Assembly: GCA_020544565.1 (NCBI GenBank) | Contig: CP078014.1 | Location: 3,226,016 to 3,290,015, forward strand | Direction: 5' to 3' | Origin: Bradyrhizobiaceae bacterium | GTDB lineage: Bacteria > Pseudomonadota > Alphaproteobacteria > Rhizobiales > Xanthobacteraceae | DNA: 64,000 nucleotides | In this document: positions 56,073 through 64,000 of the stretch, one piece after another | How the letters are laid out: each line of letters starts with the position of its first letter | Numbering within the stretch: the first letter of the stretch is position 1 | Position numbers and translations under genes: made by a program | The notes under the pieces: generated by a model | Database searches by the model: none | The model's input: only the letters and a program-made list of their open reading frames with translations | What the model was told of the DNA's origin: nothing

Positions 56073-56984
56073 GTGACCATAGTTGAACAAGGCAGCGCCG
56101 CCGCGCCGGCCGATCTGATCAAGGACACCACGACGCAGACCTTCGTGAAGGACGTCATCGAGGAATCGAAGCGCCAGCCGGTGCTGATCGATTTCTGGGC
56201 GCCATGGTGCGGGCCGTGCAAGCAACTGACACCGGTCATCGAGAAGGCGGTGCGCGCCGCCAAGGGCCGGGTCAAGCTGGTCAAGATGAACATCGACGAG
56301 CACCCGGCGATCCCCGGGCAGATGGGCATCCAGTCGATTCCCGCGGTGATCGCCTTCGTCAACGGCCAGCCCGCCGACGGCTTCATGGGTGCGCTGCCGG
56401 AGAGCCAGGTCACCGCCTTCATCGACAAGCTGACCCAGGGCATGCCGTCGCCGGAAGGCGATGTCGCCGCCATCCTGGAGGAGGCCGAGGCCGCCATGGC
56501 CGCCAACGATCCGGCCACCGCCGCCTCGATCTATGCCGAGGTGCTGGGCATCGACGCCACCAATCTGGCGGCGCTGGCCGGGCTGGCACGCTGCTATGTC
56601 GCCACCGGCGCGCTCGATCAGGCCAAGCAGACGCTGGCGATGGTGCCCGAATCCAAGCGCGGCGACGCCGCGGTGGCCGCGGTGCAGGCCATGATCGATC
56701 TCGCCGAGCAGGCCAAGGCGGTCGGCCCGGTGGCAGAGCTTGAGCAGAAGGTCGCCGCCAATCCGGACGACCATCAGGCCCGGTTCGATCTCGCCGTCGC
56801 CCTCAACGCCGCCGGCAAGCGGCTCGAGGCCGCCGATCATCTGCTCGCCATCGTCAAGCGCGACCGCAAATGGGACGACGACGGCGCGCGCCGGAAGCTG
56901 GTGCAGTTCTTCGAGGCGTGGGGCATGGACGACGACGCCACCGTGGAAAGTCGCAAGCGGCTGTCCACGATCCTGTTTTCCTGA
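56073..56984 (+). CDS. Thioredoxin-TPR fusion (YbbN/CnoX-like co-chaperone)
   Basis: A 303-residue protein with an N-terminal thioredoxin domain (about 20-125; FWAPWCGPCKQL with Cys46 and Cys49) followed by tetratricopeptide-like helices (about 140-300, AATAASIYAEVLGIDATN-type and QARFDLAVALNAAGKRLEA). The layout is that of YbbN/CnoX, a chaperone that protects proteins during oxidative or chlorine stress. Here both active cysteines are kept, unlike E. coli YbbN (SQHC). Start is a GTG at 56073 with GAGGA 6 nt upstream. The LON-domain gene follows after 54 bp, likely the same operon. Confidence 0.9.
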   Translation: MTIVEQGSAAAPADLIKDTTTQTFVKDVIEESKRQPVLIDFWAPWCGPCKQLTPVIEKAVRAAKGRVKLVKMNIDEHPAIPGQMGIQSIPAVIAFVNGQPADGFMGALPESQVTAFIDKLTQGMPSPEGDVAAILEEAEAAMAANDPATAASIYAEVLGIDATNLAALAGLARCYVATGALDQAKQTLAMVPESKRGDAAVAAVQAMIDLAEQAKAVGPVAELEQKVAANPDDHQARFDLAVALNAAGKRLEAADHLLAIVKRDRKWDDDGARRKLVQFFEAWGMDDDATVESRKRLSTILFS

Positions 56985-57038
56985 AGATCGGGAGCGAAGC
57001 CCCCGCGCGTCACGCGCGGGCCAAGGTGAGGACAGCGG

Positions 57039-57713
57039 ATGCCGATCAACGCCGACTATCGCGGGCCTGCCGACCTGCCGAAGGTGATTCCGGTGTTTCC
57101 GCTGTCGGGCGCACTGCTGCTGCCGCGCGGCCAGATGCCGCTCAACATCTTCGAGCCACGCTATCTGCAGATGGTGGACGACGCGCTGCGCGATGGCCAC
57201 CGCATCATCGGCATGATCCAGCCCGACGCCGCCCATTCGCACAGCACCGAGCGGCCGCATCTGTTCAAGGTCGGCTGCGCCGGCCGCATCACCCAGTTCG
57301 CCGAATCCGGCGACGGCCGCTACATCCTCGAACTGACCGGCGTGGCGCGCTTCAAGGTGATCGAGGAGCAGACCGTGCTGACGCCCTACCGGCAATGCCT
57401 GGTGGATTTCTCCGCGTTTCCGGACGACTTCGTCGCCCGCAAGGGCGAGGACGCGGTCGATCGCGAGGCGCTGCTGGAAGCGCTCACCGCCTTTCTCGAA
57501 GCCAACCGGCTCAATGTCGACTGGAGCGGCATCGAGAGCGCCCCCAACGAGGCACTGGTCAACGCGCTGGCGATGATGTCGCCCTACGGCGCCGCCGAGA
57601 AACAGGCGCTACTGGAGGCGCCTGATCTCAAGACCCGCGCCCAGATCCTGATCGCGGTGACCGAGATGGATCTCGCCAAGAAGAAAACCTCGGGCGATCC
57701 GCCGCTGCAATGA
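57039..57713 (+). CDS. LON substrate-binding-domain protein
   Basis: A 224-residue protein that is only the Lon N-terminal (PUA-like) domain: [64 protein letters not shown]. It has no ATPase or protease part. Its role is unknown; it is often beside the YbbN-like gene in alphaproteobacteria, as here, which suggests a proteostasis link. Confidence 0.92.
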   Translation: MPINADYRGPADLPKVIPVFPLSGALLLPRGQMPLNIFEPRYLQMVDDALRDGHRIIGMIQPDAAHSHSTERPHLFKVGCAGRITQFAESGDGRYILELTGVARFKVIEEQTVLTPYRQCLVDFSAFPDDFVARKGEDAVDREALLEALTAFLEANRLNVDWSGIESAPNEALVNALAMMSPYGAAEKQALLEAPDLKTRAQILIAVTEMDLAKKKTSGDPPLQ

Positions 57714-57780
57714 GCCGCGCCGCCGCCGCCCGCACCGTGCTACACTTTTCAATCATGTCCCGCACTGGAGTCCGCCGCCG

Positions 57781-57978
57781 ATGACCGCCGCGCCCGACCG
57801 CCCCGAAGGCACTGTCGATCCCAAACTGCTGGAAATCCTGGTGTGCCCGCAAACCAAAGGGCCGCTGGAATTCGACCGCGCGCGGCAGGAGCTGATCTCG
57901 CGCGCGGCGCGGCTCGCCTATCCGATCCGCGACGGCATTCCGATCATGCTGCCGGAAGAAGCGCGCCCGATCGACTGA
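57781..57978 (+). CDS. Trm112/YcaR-family small protein
   Basis: A 65-residue protein of the Trm112 family: [44 protein letters not shown]. In eukaryotes Trm112 activates methyltransferases; bacterial YcaR homologues are of unknown function. Only one cysteine is kept here, so no zinc site is likely. It follows the LON-domain gene by 67 bp. Confidence 0.88.
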   Translation: MTAAPDRPEGTVDPKLLEILVCPQTKGPLEFDRARQELISRAARLAYPIRDGIPIMLPEEARPID

Positions 57979-58000
57979 AGTAGCGATTGGCCGCGTCATC

Positions 58001-58091
58001 CCCGTCATTGCGAGGAGCGAAGCGACGAAGCAATCCAGTTTGAGTGTGAAGCCGGTGCAAACTGGATTGCTTCGCTACGCTCGCAATGACG
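58001..58091. repeat. Family A inverted repeat, complete
   Basis: CGTCATTGCGAGGAGCGAAG to GCTCGCAATGACG, with GAAGCAATCCAG / CTGGATTGCTTC inner arms, between convergent genes. Confidence 0.9.
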
Positions 58092-58116
58092 GTAGAGACA
58101 TCACGCACAAACTTAA

Positions 58117-59337
58117 TCACAGCGCCTCGCCTTTGAGCAGCCGCGGCACCTCGCCGGTGAGCCCGGCAGCCTGGCGGATGAAGGCGCTTTTCAGCGGCGG
58201 CACGCGGTCGACCAGACCGAGGCCGATGTCGCGCACCGCGCGCAGCACCGACGATTTGTTCGAGAACAGCATGTTGAGCGAATTGGTGGCGACGCCCATG
58301 GCCACGGTGTCGAAGCGCCGCCAGCGCTGGTAGCGCTCCAATACGTCGGCCTGCCCCGGATCGATGCCGAGCCGCGCCGCATCGACGATCACCTCGGCCA
58401 GCGCGGCGGCGTCCTTCAAGCCCATGTTGAGCCCCTGCCCGGCGATGGGATGGATGACATGCGCGGCGTCGCCGATCAGCGCGAGGCGATCGGAAATGAA
58501 CGATCGCGCCACGAAATAGCCGAGCGGAAAGGCGCGCGGCGCATCGAGCGCCTTGATCTCGCCGAGATGCAGGCCGAAGCGGCGTTCCAGTTCGGCATGA
58601 AATTCCTCGGGCGGCAGCGCCACGATCCGCGCCGCCTCGCGACGGCTTTCGCTCCACACCAGCGACGAGCGGCGGCCCCTGAGCGGCAGGATGGCGAACG
58701 GACCCGCGGGCAGGAAATGCTCCTCGGCGCGGCCATGATGATCGCGCTCGTGGCCGACGGTGACGACGATGCCCGACTGGTCGTAGTCCCAGCCATGGGT
58801 GGCGATGCCGGCGCGTTCGCGCAGCTTCGACTTGGCGCCGTCGGCAGCGACCAGCAGACTCGCCTCGATGACGCTGCCGTCGCCGAGCGTCACCCGCGTG
58901 CCCTCCGCATGCGGCGCATACTCCGTGACCGCGACCGCGCGCAGGTCAATGCCCTCGGCCTCGGCCCGCGTCGCCAGCGCATCGATCAGCAGACGGTTCT
59001 CCACCATATGCGCGAACGGCTCGCCGGGCTCGACCTCACCGGCGAAGGTCAGGAAGGTCGGTCGCGTCGCATCCTCCAGCCGCGAATCGGTCACCACCAT
59101 GTCGAGGATCGGCTGCGCGGTGTCGGCGACCGCCTCCCACGCCCCGACCGCCTGGAACAGGCGGCGGCAGGCGGCGACAATGGCGGAGGCGCGCGGATCG
59201 CGGCTCGGCCGCATGGCGAAGGCCGGATCGGCCACCACCACCGGCACGGCGGAACCGAGCCCCTGGCGCAGCGCCAGCGCCAGCGCCAGCCCGGCGAAAG
59301 CCCCTCCCGCGATCACAATGCTTCGTTGAGACGACAT
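58117..59337 (-). CDS. UbiH/UbiF-family FAD monooxygenase (ubiquinone biosynthesis)
   Basis: A 406-residue flavoprotein hydroxylase with the N-terminal FAD motif IVIAGGAFAGLALALALR, the DGAKSKLRERAGI segment and the second FAD motif RLALIGDAAHVIHPIAGQGLNMGLKD, the pattern of the UbiH/UbiI/UbiF/Coq6 group. The Arg-rich C-terminus and length fit. Which ring position it hydroxylates cannot be told. GGGAGG lies 6 nt before the ATG at 59335-59337. Confidence 0.92.
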   Translation of the reverse strand: MSSQRSIVIAGGAFAGLALALALRQGLGSAVPVVVADPAFAMRPSRDPRASAIVAACRRLFQAVGAWEAVADTAQPILDMVVTDSRLEDATRPTFLTFAGEVEPGEPFAHMVENRLLIDALATRAEAEGIDLRAVAVTEYAPHAEGTRVTLGDGSVIEASLLVAADGAKSKLRERAGIATHGWDYDQSGIVVTVGHERDHHGRAEEHFLPAGPFAILPLRGRRSSLVWSESRREAARIVALPPEEFHAELERRFGLHLGEIKALDAPRAFPLGYFVARSFISDRLALIGDAAHVIHPIAGQGLNMGLKDAAALAEVIVDAARLGIDPGQADVLERYQRWRRFDTVAMGVATNSLNMLFSNKSSVLRAVRDIGLGLVDRVPPLKSAFIRQAAGLTGEVPRLLKGEAL

Positions 59338-59509
59338 GACACCTCCCAGACCGCAATGCCCTTGCCTCAAGCCCGGCCTTAAGGGAACATAAGAGACATA
59401 TGCCCCGGCAACCCGGTCCGGAAGGCCGGCCCACCGCTGTTTATCAGGGTTCGACGGACGCCGGAAACCGCCTCATGGCTTCGCCGCACCCCAGATCGGA
59501 ACATCGTGA

Positions 59510-60382
59510 ATGTCGAAAAGCCTGATTGACCTGCTCTCGATCCTCGATATCGAGCAGCTCGAAGTGAACCTGTTCCGCGGCACCAGCCCGCAGACGAGCT
59601 GGCAGCGCGTATTCGGCGGACAGGTGATCGGCCAGGCGCTGGTGGCGGCGTGCCGCACCGTGGACGGCCGCCTGCCGCATTCGCTGCACTGCTATTTCAT
59701 CCTGCCCGGCGATCCGCAAATTCCGATCATCTACGAGGTCGAGCGCCTGCGCGACGGCAAGAGCTACGCGACGCGGCGCGTCACCGCGATCCAGCACGGC
59801 CATGCCATCTTCTCGATGATGGTGTCGTTCCACGCCGAGGAGGAAGGCACATTCGACCATCAGGACCGGATGCCCGACGTGCCGCCGCCGGAGAAGCTCA
59901 CCGCGGAGGAAGTGTCCAAGCAGCCGTTCTTCAAGGAGATGCCGGAGTTCATCCGCCGCTATTACGAATCCGACCGGCCGATCGAGCTGCGTCCGGTCGA
60001 GCTCAACCGCTATTTCGGCCAGAAGATTCCCGACGGCCGCATCCATGTGTGGATCCGCACCGCGGCCAAGCTGCCCGACGATCCGGCGCTGCACATGTGC
60101 GCGCTCGCCTATGCCTCGGACTTCTCGCTGCTCGACGCGGCGATGGCGCGCTACGGCCGCACCCTGTTCGACAAGCGCATGATGCCGGCGAGCCTCGACC
60201 ATGCGATGTGGTTCCACCGCCCGTTCCGTGCCGACGAATGGCTGCTCTACGCCCAGGACTCCCCGAGCGCGCAGAACGGCCGCGGCCTGACCCGCGGACT
60301 GATCTTCAAGCAGGACGGCACGCTGGTGGCGTCGGTTGCCCAGGAAGGCGTGTTGCGCGAGCGCAAGACCCCGGCAGCCTGA
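59510..60382 (+). CDS. tesB: Acyl-CoA thioesterase II TesB
   Basis: Double-hotdog thioesterase that hydrolyses medium- and long-chain acyl-CoA. The 290-residue protein has RGTSPQTSWQRVFGGQVIGQALVAA, LHCYFILPGDPQIPIIYEVERLRDGKSY, SLDHAMWFHRPFRADEWLLY (the Asp of the catalytic set) and the late GRGLTRGLIFKQDGTLVASVAQEGVLR (Gln). Length and order are typical. Confidence 0.95.
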   Translation: MSKSLIDLLSILDIEQLEVNLFRGTSPQTSWQRVFGGQVIGQALVAACRTVDGRLPHSLHCYFILPGDPQIPIIYEVERLRDGKSYATRRVTAIQHGHAIFSMMVSFHAEEEGTFDHQDRMPDVPPPEKLTAEEVSKQPFFKEMPEFIRRYYESDRPIELRPVELNRYFGQKIPDGRIHVWIRTAAKLPDDPALHMCALAYASDFSLLDAAMARYGRTLFDKRMMPASLDHAMWFHRPFRADEWLLYAQDSPSAQNGRGLTRGLIFKQDGTLVASVAQEGVLRERKTPAA

Positions 60383-60542
60383 CAAGTTCGCCGGTAGGCT
60401 GACAAGCTCCCCCGGCCGGGGCGCGGATCGGCTCCCCGGCGGGCTGGGCCCGCCCCGGCGGAAATACCGAGGTCATGCGGTCCGATCCCGCCACCTCCGA
60501 AACTGCCCATCAATTGAGCTCACATAGATCGCGACACTGTTC

Positions 60543-60559
60543 TGCATAAATTTTGTGCA
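60543..60559 (+). promoter_or_regulatory. Probable NtrC binding site
   Basis: TGCAT-N7-GTGCA matches the 17-bp NtrC core TGCAC-N7-GTGCA with one mismatch. It lies about 105 bp upstream of the sigma-54-like element, a normal distance for an enhancer site. Confidence 0.6.
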
Positions 60560-60663
60560 ATCCTGTCGTGGTTTTGAGCGAGTCCGACCGCCCGGATTCC
60601 GCAGGCTCCCCCGTCACCGTGAAATCCCTCGGATTCCCAATCGGTTATCGCCCTGCACGGCGT

Positions 60664-60679
60664 TGGCACGACATTTGAT
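60664..60679 (+). promoter_or_regulatory. Probable sigma-54 promoter of glnK-amtB
   Basis: TGGCACGACATTTGAT matches the -24/-12 pattern TGGCAC-N5-TTGC with GA instead of GC at -12. It is about 100 bp before the glnK ATG. Confidence 0.6.
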
Positions 60680-60780
60680 TTGATCGATCCCGGCTGCGCC
60701 CGCGGAACGATCCGTTTCCGCGCGGCGGCTCTCAGTCGAGATGCCCGGTCCGGTGACCGGGCCCGAGCGGGGAACAACCC

Positions 60781-61119
60781 ATGAAAATTGTGATGGCCAT
60801 CATCAAGCCCTTCAAGCTGGAAGAGGTCCGCGACGCCCTGACCGCCCTCGGCGTTCACGGCCTCACGGTCACCGAGGTCAAGGGCTACGGCCGGCAGAAA
60901 GGTCATACGGAAATCTATCGCGGCGCCGAATACGCCGTGAGTTTCCTGCCCAAGATCAAGATCGAGGTCGCCGTCGCCGCCAACCAGGTCGAGCGCACCA
61001 TCGAGGCGATCACCGCCGCCGCCAAGACCGGGCAGATCGGCGACGGCAAGATCTTCGTCGTCAATCTCGAGCACGCCGTGCGCATCCGCACCGGCGAGAC
61101 CGACGCCGCGGCGCTGTGA
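60781..61119 (+). CDS. glnK: Nitrogen regulatory P-II protein GlnK
   Basis: Trimeric sensor of glutamine and 2-oxoglutarate that gates AmtB. The 112-residue protein has the uridylylation site Tyr51 in YRGAEY, the T-loop (37-55) and the GQIGDGKIFVVNLEHAVRIRTGE B/C loops. It is directly followed by amtB (38 bp), so it is the GlnK-type rather than the GlnB next to glnA. Confidence 0.96.
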   Translation: MKIVMAIIKPFKLEEVRDALTALGVHGLTVTEVKGYGRQKGHTEIYRGAEYAVSFLPKIKIEVAVAANQVERTIEAITAAAKTGQIGDGKIFVVNLEHAVRIRTGETDAAAL

Positions 61120-61157
61120 TGCCGCGCCATTCCCTTCATCCTCAGGAGTATCATCCC

Positions 61158-62600
61158 ATGACGTTCAAGCGTCCTGCCCGCATTGGCGCGGCAGTCCTCG
61201 CAACCGGCCTTCTCGCCGCCACCGCCGCCCAGGCCGCGCCCACCATCAACAAGGGCGACAACGCCTGGATGATGACATCGACGGTGCTGGTGCTGCTGAT
61301 GACCATTCCCGGTCTCGCGCTGTTCTACGGCGGCCTCGTCCGCAGCAAGAACATGCTGTCGGTGCTGATGCAGGTGTTCTACTGCGTCTGCGTCGCCGCG
61401 CTGATCTGGGCGATCTACGGCTACAGCCTCGCTTTCACCGGCGGCTCCGACTTCATCGGCGGCCTCTCCAAGGCGTTCATGGCGGGCATCACGCCCGACT
61501 CGGCGGTGGGCACGTTCTCGGTCGACGCCAACATCTCCGAGCTGATCTACTTCTGCTTCCAGATGACCTTCGCCGCGATCACCCCGGCGCTGATCGTCGG
61601 CGCCTTCGCCGAGCGCATGAAGTTCGCGGCGGTGGCGCTGTTCGTGCCGCTGTGGTTGACGCTGATCTACTTCCCGATGGCGCACATGGTCTGGTACTGG
61701 GCCGGTCCCGACGCCATCAGCGACGCGGTGAAGGCGCTCGCGGCGGCGGGCGACGGCGCGGCCAAGGCGGCGGCGCAGGCCAAGCTCGACGAGGTGGTGG
61801 CCGACGGCGGCTTCATCTTCAAGAAGGGCGCGATCGATTTCGCCGGCGGCACGGTGGTGCACATCAACGCCGGCATCGCCGGCCTGATCGGCGCGCTGAT
61901 GATCGGCAAGCGCGTCGGCTACGGCCGCGAACTGATGGCGCCGCACTCGCTGACCATGACCATGATCGGCGCATCGCTGCTGTGGGTCGGCTGGTTCGGC
62001 TTCAACGCCGGATCGAACCTCGAGGCCAATGGCGGCGCGGCGCTCGCCATGACCAACTCGTTCGTGGCCACCGCGGCCGCGGCGCTGTCGTGGATGTTCG
62101 CCGAGTGGATCATCAAGGGCCATCCCTCCGTGCTCGGCGCGCTCTCCGGCGCGGTCGCGGGTCTGGTCGCGGTCACTCCCGCGGCCGGCTTCTCCGGCCC
62201 GATGGGCGCGATCGTGCTCGGTCTCGTGGTCGGCGTCGCCTGCCTGTTCTTCTGCACCGTGGTGAAGAACGCGCTCGGCTACGACGACGCGCTCGACGTG
62301 TTCGGCGTCCACTGCGTCGGCGGCATCATCGGCGCGCTCGGCACCGGCATCCTGGTCAACCCGGCGCTCGGCGGCACCGGCATCATGGACTACACCACCG
62401 GCAAGATCGCCGACTACGATTTCGTCGCCCAGATGATCTCGCAGGGCTGGGGCGTCGCCATCACGCTGCTGCTGTCAGGCATCGGCTCGGCGATCCTCTA
62501 CAAATTCGTCGACGTGATCGTCGGCCTGCGCGTCTCCGTGGACGAGGAGCGCGAGGGCCTCGACATCGGCGAGCACACCGAGCGCGCCTACAACATGTAA
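61158..62600 (+). CDS. amtB: Ammonium transporter AmtB
   Basis: Trimeric ammonium channel in the inner membrane. The 480-residue protein has a signal peptide (1-26, ending TAAQAA) and 11 hydrophobic helices. The pore histidines are in VVHINAG and FGVHCVGG. AVKALAAAGDGAAKAAAQAK is an added Ala-rich periplasmic loop after the WYW segment. AGGAG lies 9 nt before the ATG at 61158. A strong terminator follows. Confidence 0.97.
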   Translation: MTFKRPARIGAAVLATGLLAATAAQAAPTINKGDNAWMMTSTVLVLLMTIPGLALFYGGLVRSKNMLSVLMQVFYCVCVAALIWAIYGYSLAFTGGSDFIGGLSKAFMAGITPDSAVGTFSVDANISELIYFCFQMTFAAITPALIVGAFAERMKFAAVALFVPLWLTLIYFPMAHMVWYWAGPDAISDAVKALAAAGDGAAKAAAQAKLDEVVADGGFIFKKGAIDFAGGTVVHINAGIAGLIGALMIGKRVGYGRELMAPHSLTMTMIGASLLWVGWFGFNAGSNLEANGGAALAMTNSFVATAAAALSWMFAEWIIKGHPSVLGALSGAVAGLVAVTPAAGFSGPMGAIVLGLVVGVACLFFCTVVKNALGYDDALDVFGVHCVGGIIGALGTGILVNPALGGTGIMDYTTGKIADYDFVAQMISQGWGVAITLLLSGIGSAILYKFVDVIVGLRVSVDEEREGLDIGEHTERAYNM

Positions 62601-62648
62601 GCGCAGGAACAACGGTCGGGATCAACCCGGCAAGGTCCCGGCCGTCGG

Positions 62649-62677
62649 AGGGCTCCAGCGCAAGCTGGAGCCCTTTT
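62649..62677 (+). terminator. Intrinsic terminator after amtB
   Basis: Stem GGGCTCCAGC/GCTGGAGCCC (62650-62659 with 62664-62673) with a GCAA tetraloop, followed by TTTT. Confidence 0.85.
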
Positions 62678-62835
62678 CCTGTCGGGCGGCCGGCGGCGGG
62701 CCCGCGCTGGCAAAACTCCCCGGCCGCGCGATGGTTAATCGCGCCTTAACCTCGCCGCTCCTATGGTGAGGATCATCCGATCCCGCGCGGTCCGTTTCCG
62801 GGCCGGCGGACCCGACAATGCTGGCGCGCTCCACG

Positions 62836-64000
62836 ATGGCCATGACCGCTTCTTCCTCTACGGCGCCCAGTGCCGGCACCCCCGATGGCCCGCAGGTCAA
62901 CGAGCGCTCGCCCTTCGCCCGGCTGGCCGACCTGCTCGCGCCCCACACACCGGGACGGCCGCTGATCAACCTGTCGCTCGGCGAGCCGCAGCACGCTGTG
63001 CCGGATTTCGTCGGCCCGGTCCTTGCCCGCCATATCAACGAATTCGGCCGCTATCCCATCGCCCGCGGCATCGCGCCGTTCCGCGAGGCCGCCGCCGCCT
63101 GGGCCACCCGCCGCTTCGGCCTGCCCCGCGCCCTCGATCCCGAGACCGAGGTGCTGGCGCTGAACGGCAGCCGCGAGGGGCTGTTCTTCGCCGCCATCGC
63201 CGCGGCGCGCGCCGCCGGGCCGCGCCAGGGCGCGCCGGCCATCCTGATGCCCAATCCGTTCTATCCGGCCTATGCCGCGGGCGCGCGCGCCGCCGGCTGC
63301 GAGGCCGTGTTCCTGCCCACCGTGCGCGACAACGGCTTCCTGCCCGATCTCGATTCACTGGATGCCGCGACGCTGGAGCGCACCGTGGCGTTCTATCTCG
63401 CCTCGCCCGCGAACCCGCAGGGCGCGGTGGCCTCGCGCGGCTATTTCGACCGCGTCAAGCAACTCGCCGATCGCCACGGCTTCATCGTGCTCAGCGACGA
63501 ATGCTATTCGGAGATCTACACCCGCGAGGCGCCGGGCAGCCTGCTCGCCGCGGCGGGACCCGACTTCGCCAACGTGGTCGCGTTCCAGTCGTTGTCCAAG
63601 CGCTCCAACCTGCCGGGCCTGCGCGTCGGCTTCGTCGCCGGCGACAAGAATTTTCTGGCGCGCTTTCACGAGTTGCGCAACGTCGCCGCGCCGCAGGTGC
63701 CGGTGCCGCTGCAGCATGTGGCGATCGCCGCCTATGGCGACGAAGCCCATGTCGATGAGAATCGCCGGCTCTACCGCATCAAGTTCGATCTCGCCGACCA
63801 GATTCTCGGCAACCGCTTCGGTTATCAGCGTCCCGCCGGCGGATTCTGCATCTGGCTCGACGTCTCGGCCTACGGCGGCGACGAGGCGGCCACGGTGACG
63901 CTGTTCCGCGACGGCGGCGTGCGCGTCATTCCCGGCAGCTATCTGGCGCGGCCGCAGGCCGACGGCAGCAATCCCGGCGCGGGCTATATCCGCGTCGCCA
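62836..64000 (+). CDS. Class I/II aminotransferase, DapC-like, 3' end off the window
   Basis: PLP aminotransferase of fold type I; the C-terminus is cut by the window end after about 388 residues. It has LINLSLGEPQHAVPDFV, EVLALNGSREGLFFA, LASPANPQGAV, SDECYSEIY and the PLP lysine in SLSKRSNLPGLRVGFVAGD. The last motif and the following HVxENRRLYRIKFD are close to succinyldiaminopimelate aminotransferases (DapC), which suggests the DAP/lysine pathway; other aminotransferase roles cannot be excluded. Starts at 62818, 62836 and 62842 are in frame; none has a clear ribosome site. Confidence 0.85.
   Translation, partial: MAMTASSSTAPSAGTPDGPQVNERSPFARLADLLAPHTPGRPLINLSLGEPQHAVPDFVGPVLARHINEFGRYPIARGIAPFREAAAAWATRRFGLPRALDPETEVLALNGSREGLFFAAIAAARAAGPRQGAPAILMPNPFYPAYAAGARAAGCEAVFLPTVRDNGFLPDLDSLDAATLERTVAFYLASPANPQGAVASRGYFDRVKQLADRHGFIVLSDECYSEIYTREAPGSLLAAAGPDFANVVAFQSLSKRSNLPGLRVGFVAGDKNFLARFHELRNVAAPQVPVPLQHVAIAAYGDEAHVDENRRLYRIKFDLADQILGNRFGYQRPAGGFCIWLDVSAYGGDEAATVTLFRDGGVRVIPGSYLARPQADGSNPGAGYIRVA

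Larger units (their letters stand above)
60383..60780. other. Gap upstream of glnK with nitrogen-control sites
   Basis: The 398-bp gap has GC-rich inverted sequences near 60445-60460 (GGCGGGCTGGGCCCGCC, possibly the tesB terminator), then the NtrC-like and sigma-54-like sites reported separately, and GAGCGGGGAACAA just before the glnK start as its ribosome site. No gene. Confidence 0.6.

Overview
The window is GC-rich chromosomal DNA from an alphaproteobacterium, most probably the Bradyrhizobium/Rhodopseudomonas/Afipia group (Nitrobacteraceae). The evidence is the protein sequences (a malonyl-CoA synthetase very like the Rhodopseudomonas palustris enzyme, an invasion-associated locus B protein, Crp/Fnr and receiver proteins of rhizobial type), the ffh-rpsP-rimM-trmD-rplS-leuC-leuD-asd-leuB gene order, and several palindromic repeat families typical of these genomes. 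It reads as core housekeeping chromosome: no phage, insertion sequence, CRISPR array or plasmid function was seen. Both ends cut genes (dapF on the left, a DapC-like aminotransferase on the right).

Layout. 1-3.4 kb: dapF, an effector-binding-domain protein, a SIMPL-domain protein and a metallo-beta-lactamase-fold hydrolase. 3.7-7.7 kb: the translation/secretion cluster ffh-rpsP-rimM-trmD-rplS. 8.3-17.2 kb: leucine biosynthesis (leuC, leuD, leuB), asd, a CoA-ester lyase, a beta carbonic anhydrase and small envelope proteins. 17.4-25.9 kb: accessory metabolism (MFS transporter, hotdog thioesterase, short Ada-type regulator, sulfite-oxidase-family oxidoreductase with a cytochrome b partner, SDR, matB, TauE/SafE exporter). 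26.2-29.7 kb: the sdhCDAB operon. 30-42.4 kb: OmpA-family protein, methyltransferase, argG, PAP2 phosphatase, rlmN, IalB protein, quinone oxidoreductase, pterin dehydratase and a membrane-anchored TAXI protein. 42.5-49.9 kb: receiver/Crp pair, typA, amine oxidase, hydrolase, GNAT and ppa. 50-60.4 kb: folD, DUF167, YggT, tRNA-Ala(CGC), amidotransferase, SDR, TerB-like, Bug protein, tRNA-Gly(GCC), TPR-thioredoxin, LON-domain protein, small zinc-ribbon-like protein, UbiH-type hydroxylase and tesB. 60.5-62.7 kb: nitrogen control glnK-amtB behind a probable sigma-54/NtrC promoter.

The unusual layer is the dispersed repeats. At least seven palindromic families (called A to G here) occupy many intergenic gaps. 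Two lie inside coding sequence in frame: family G within trmD and family F within rlmN, both RNA methyltransferase genes. A third, family E, supplies the last residues of a PAP2 phosphatase. Two composite loci show one family nested in another (D in A near 36.3 kb, F in A near 46.1 kb). No clear new multi-gene system was found. The best leads are these protein-internal repeats, an AT-rich two-hairpin leader before sdhC, a stand-alone receiver whose phosphoacceptor position appears to be Asn, and an Ada-type protein that lacks the glycosylase half often fused to it.
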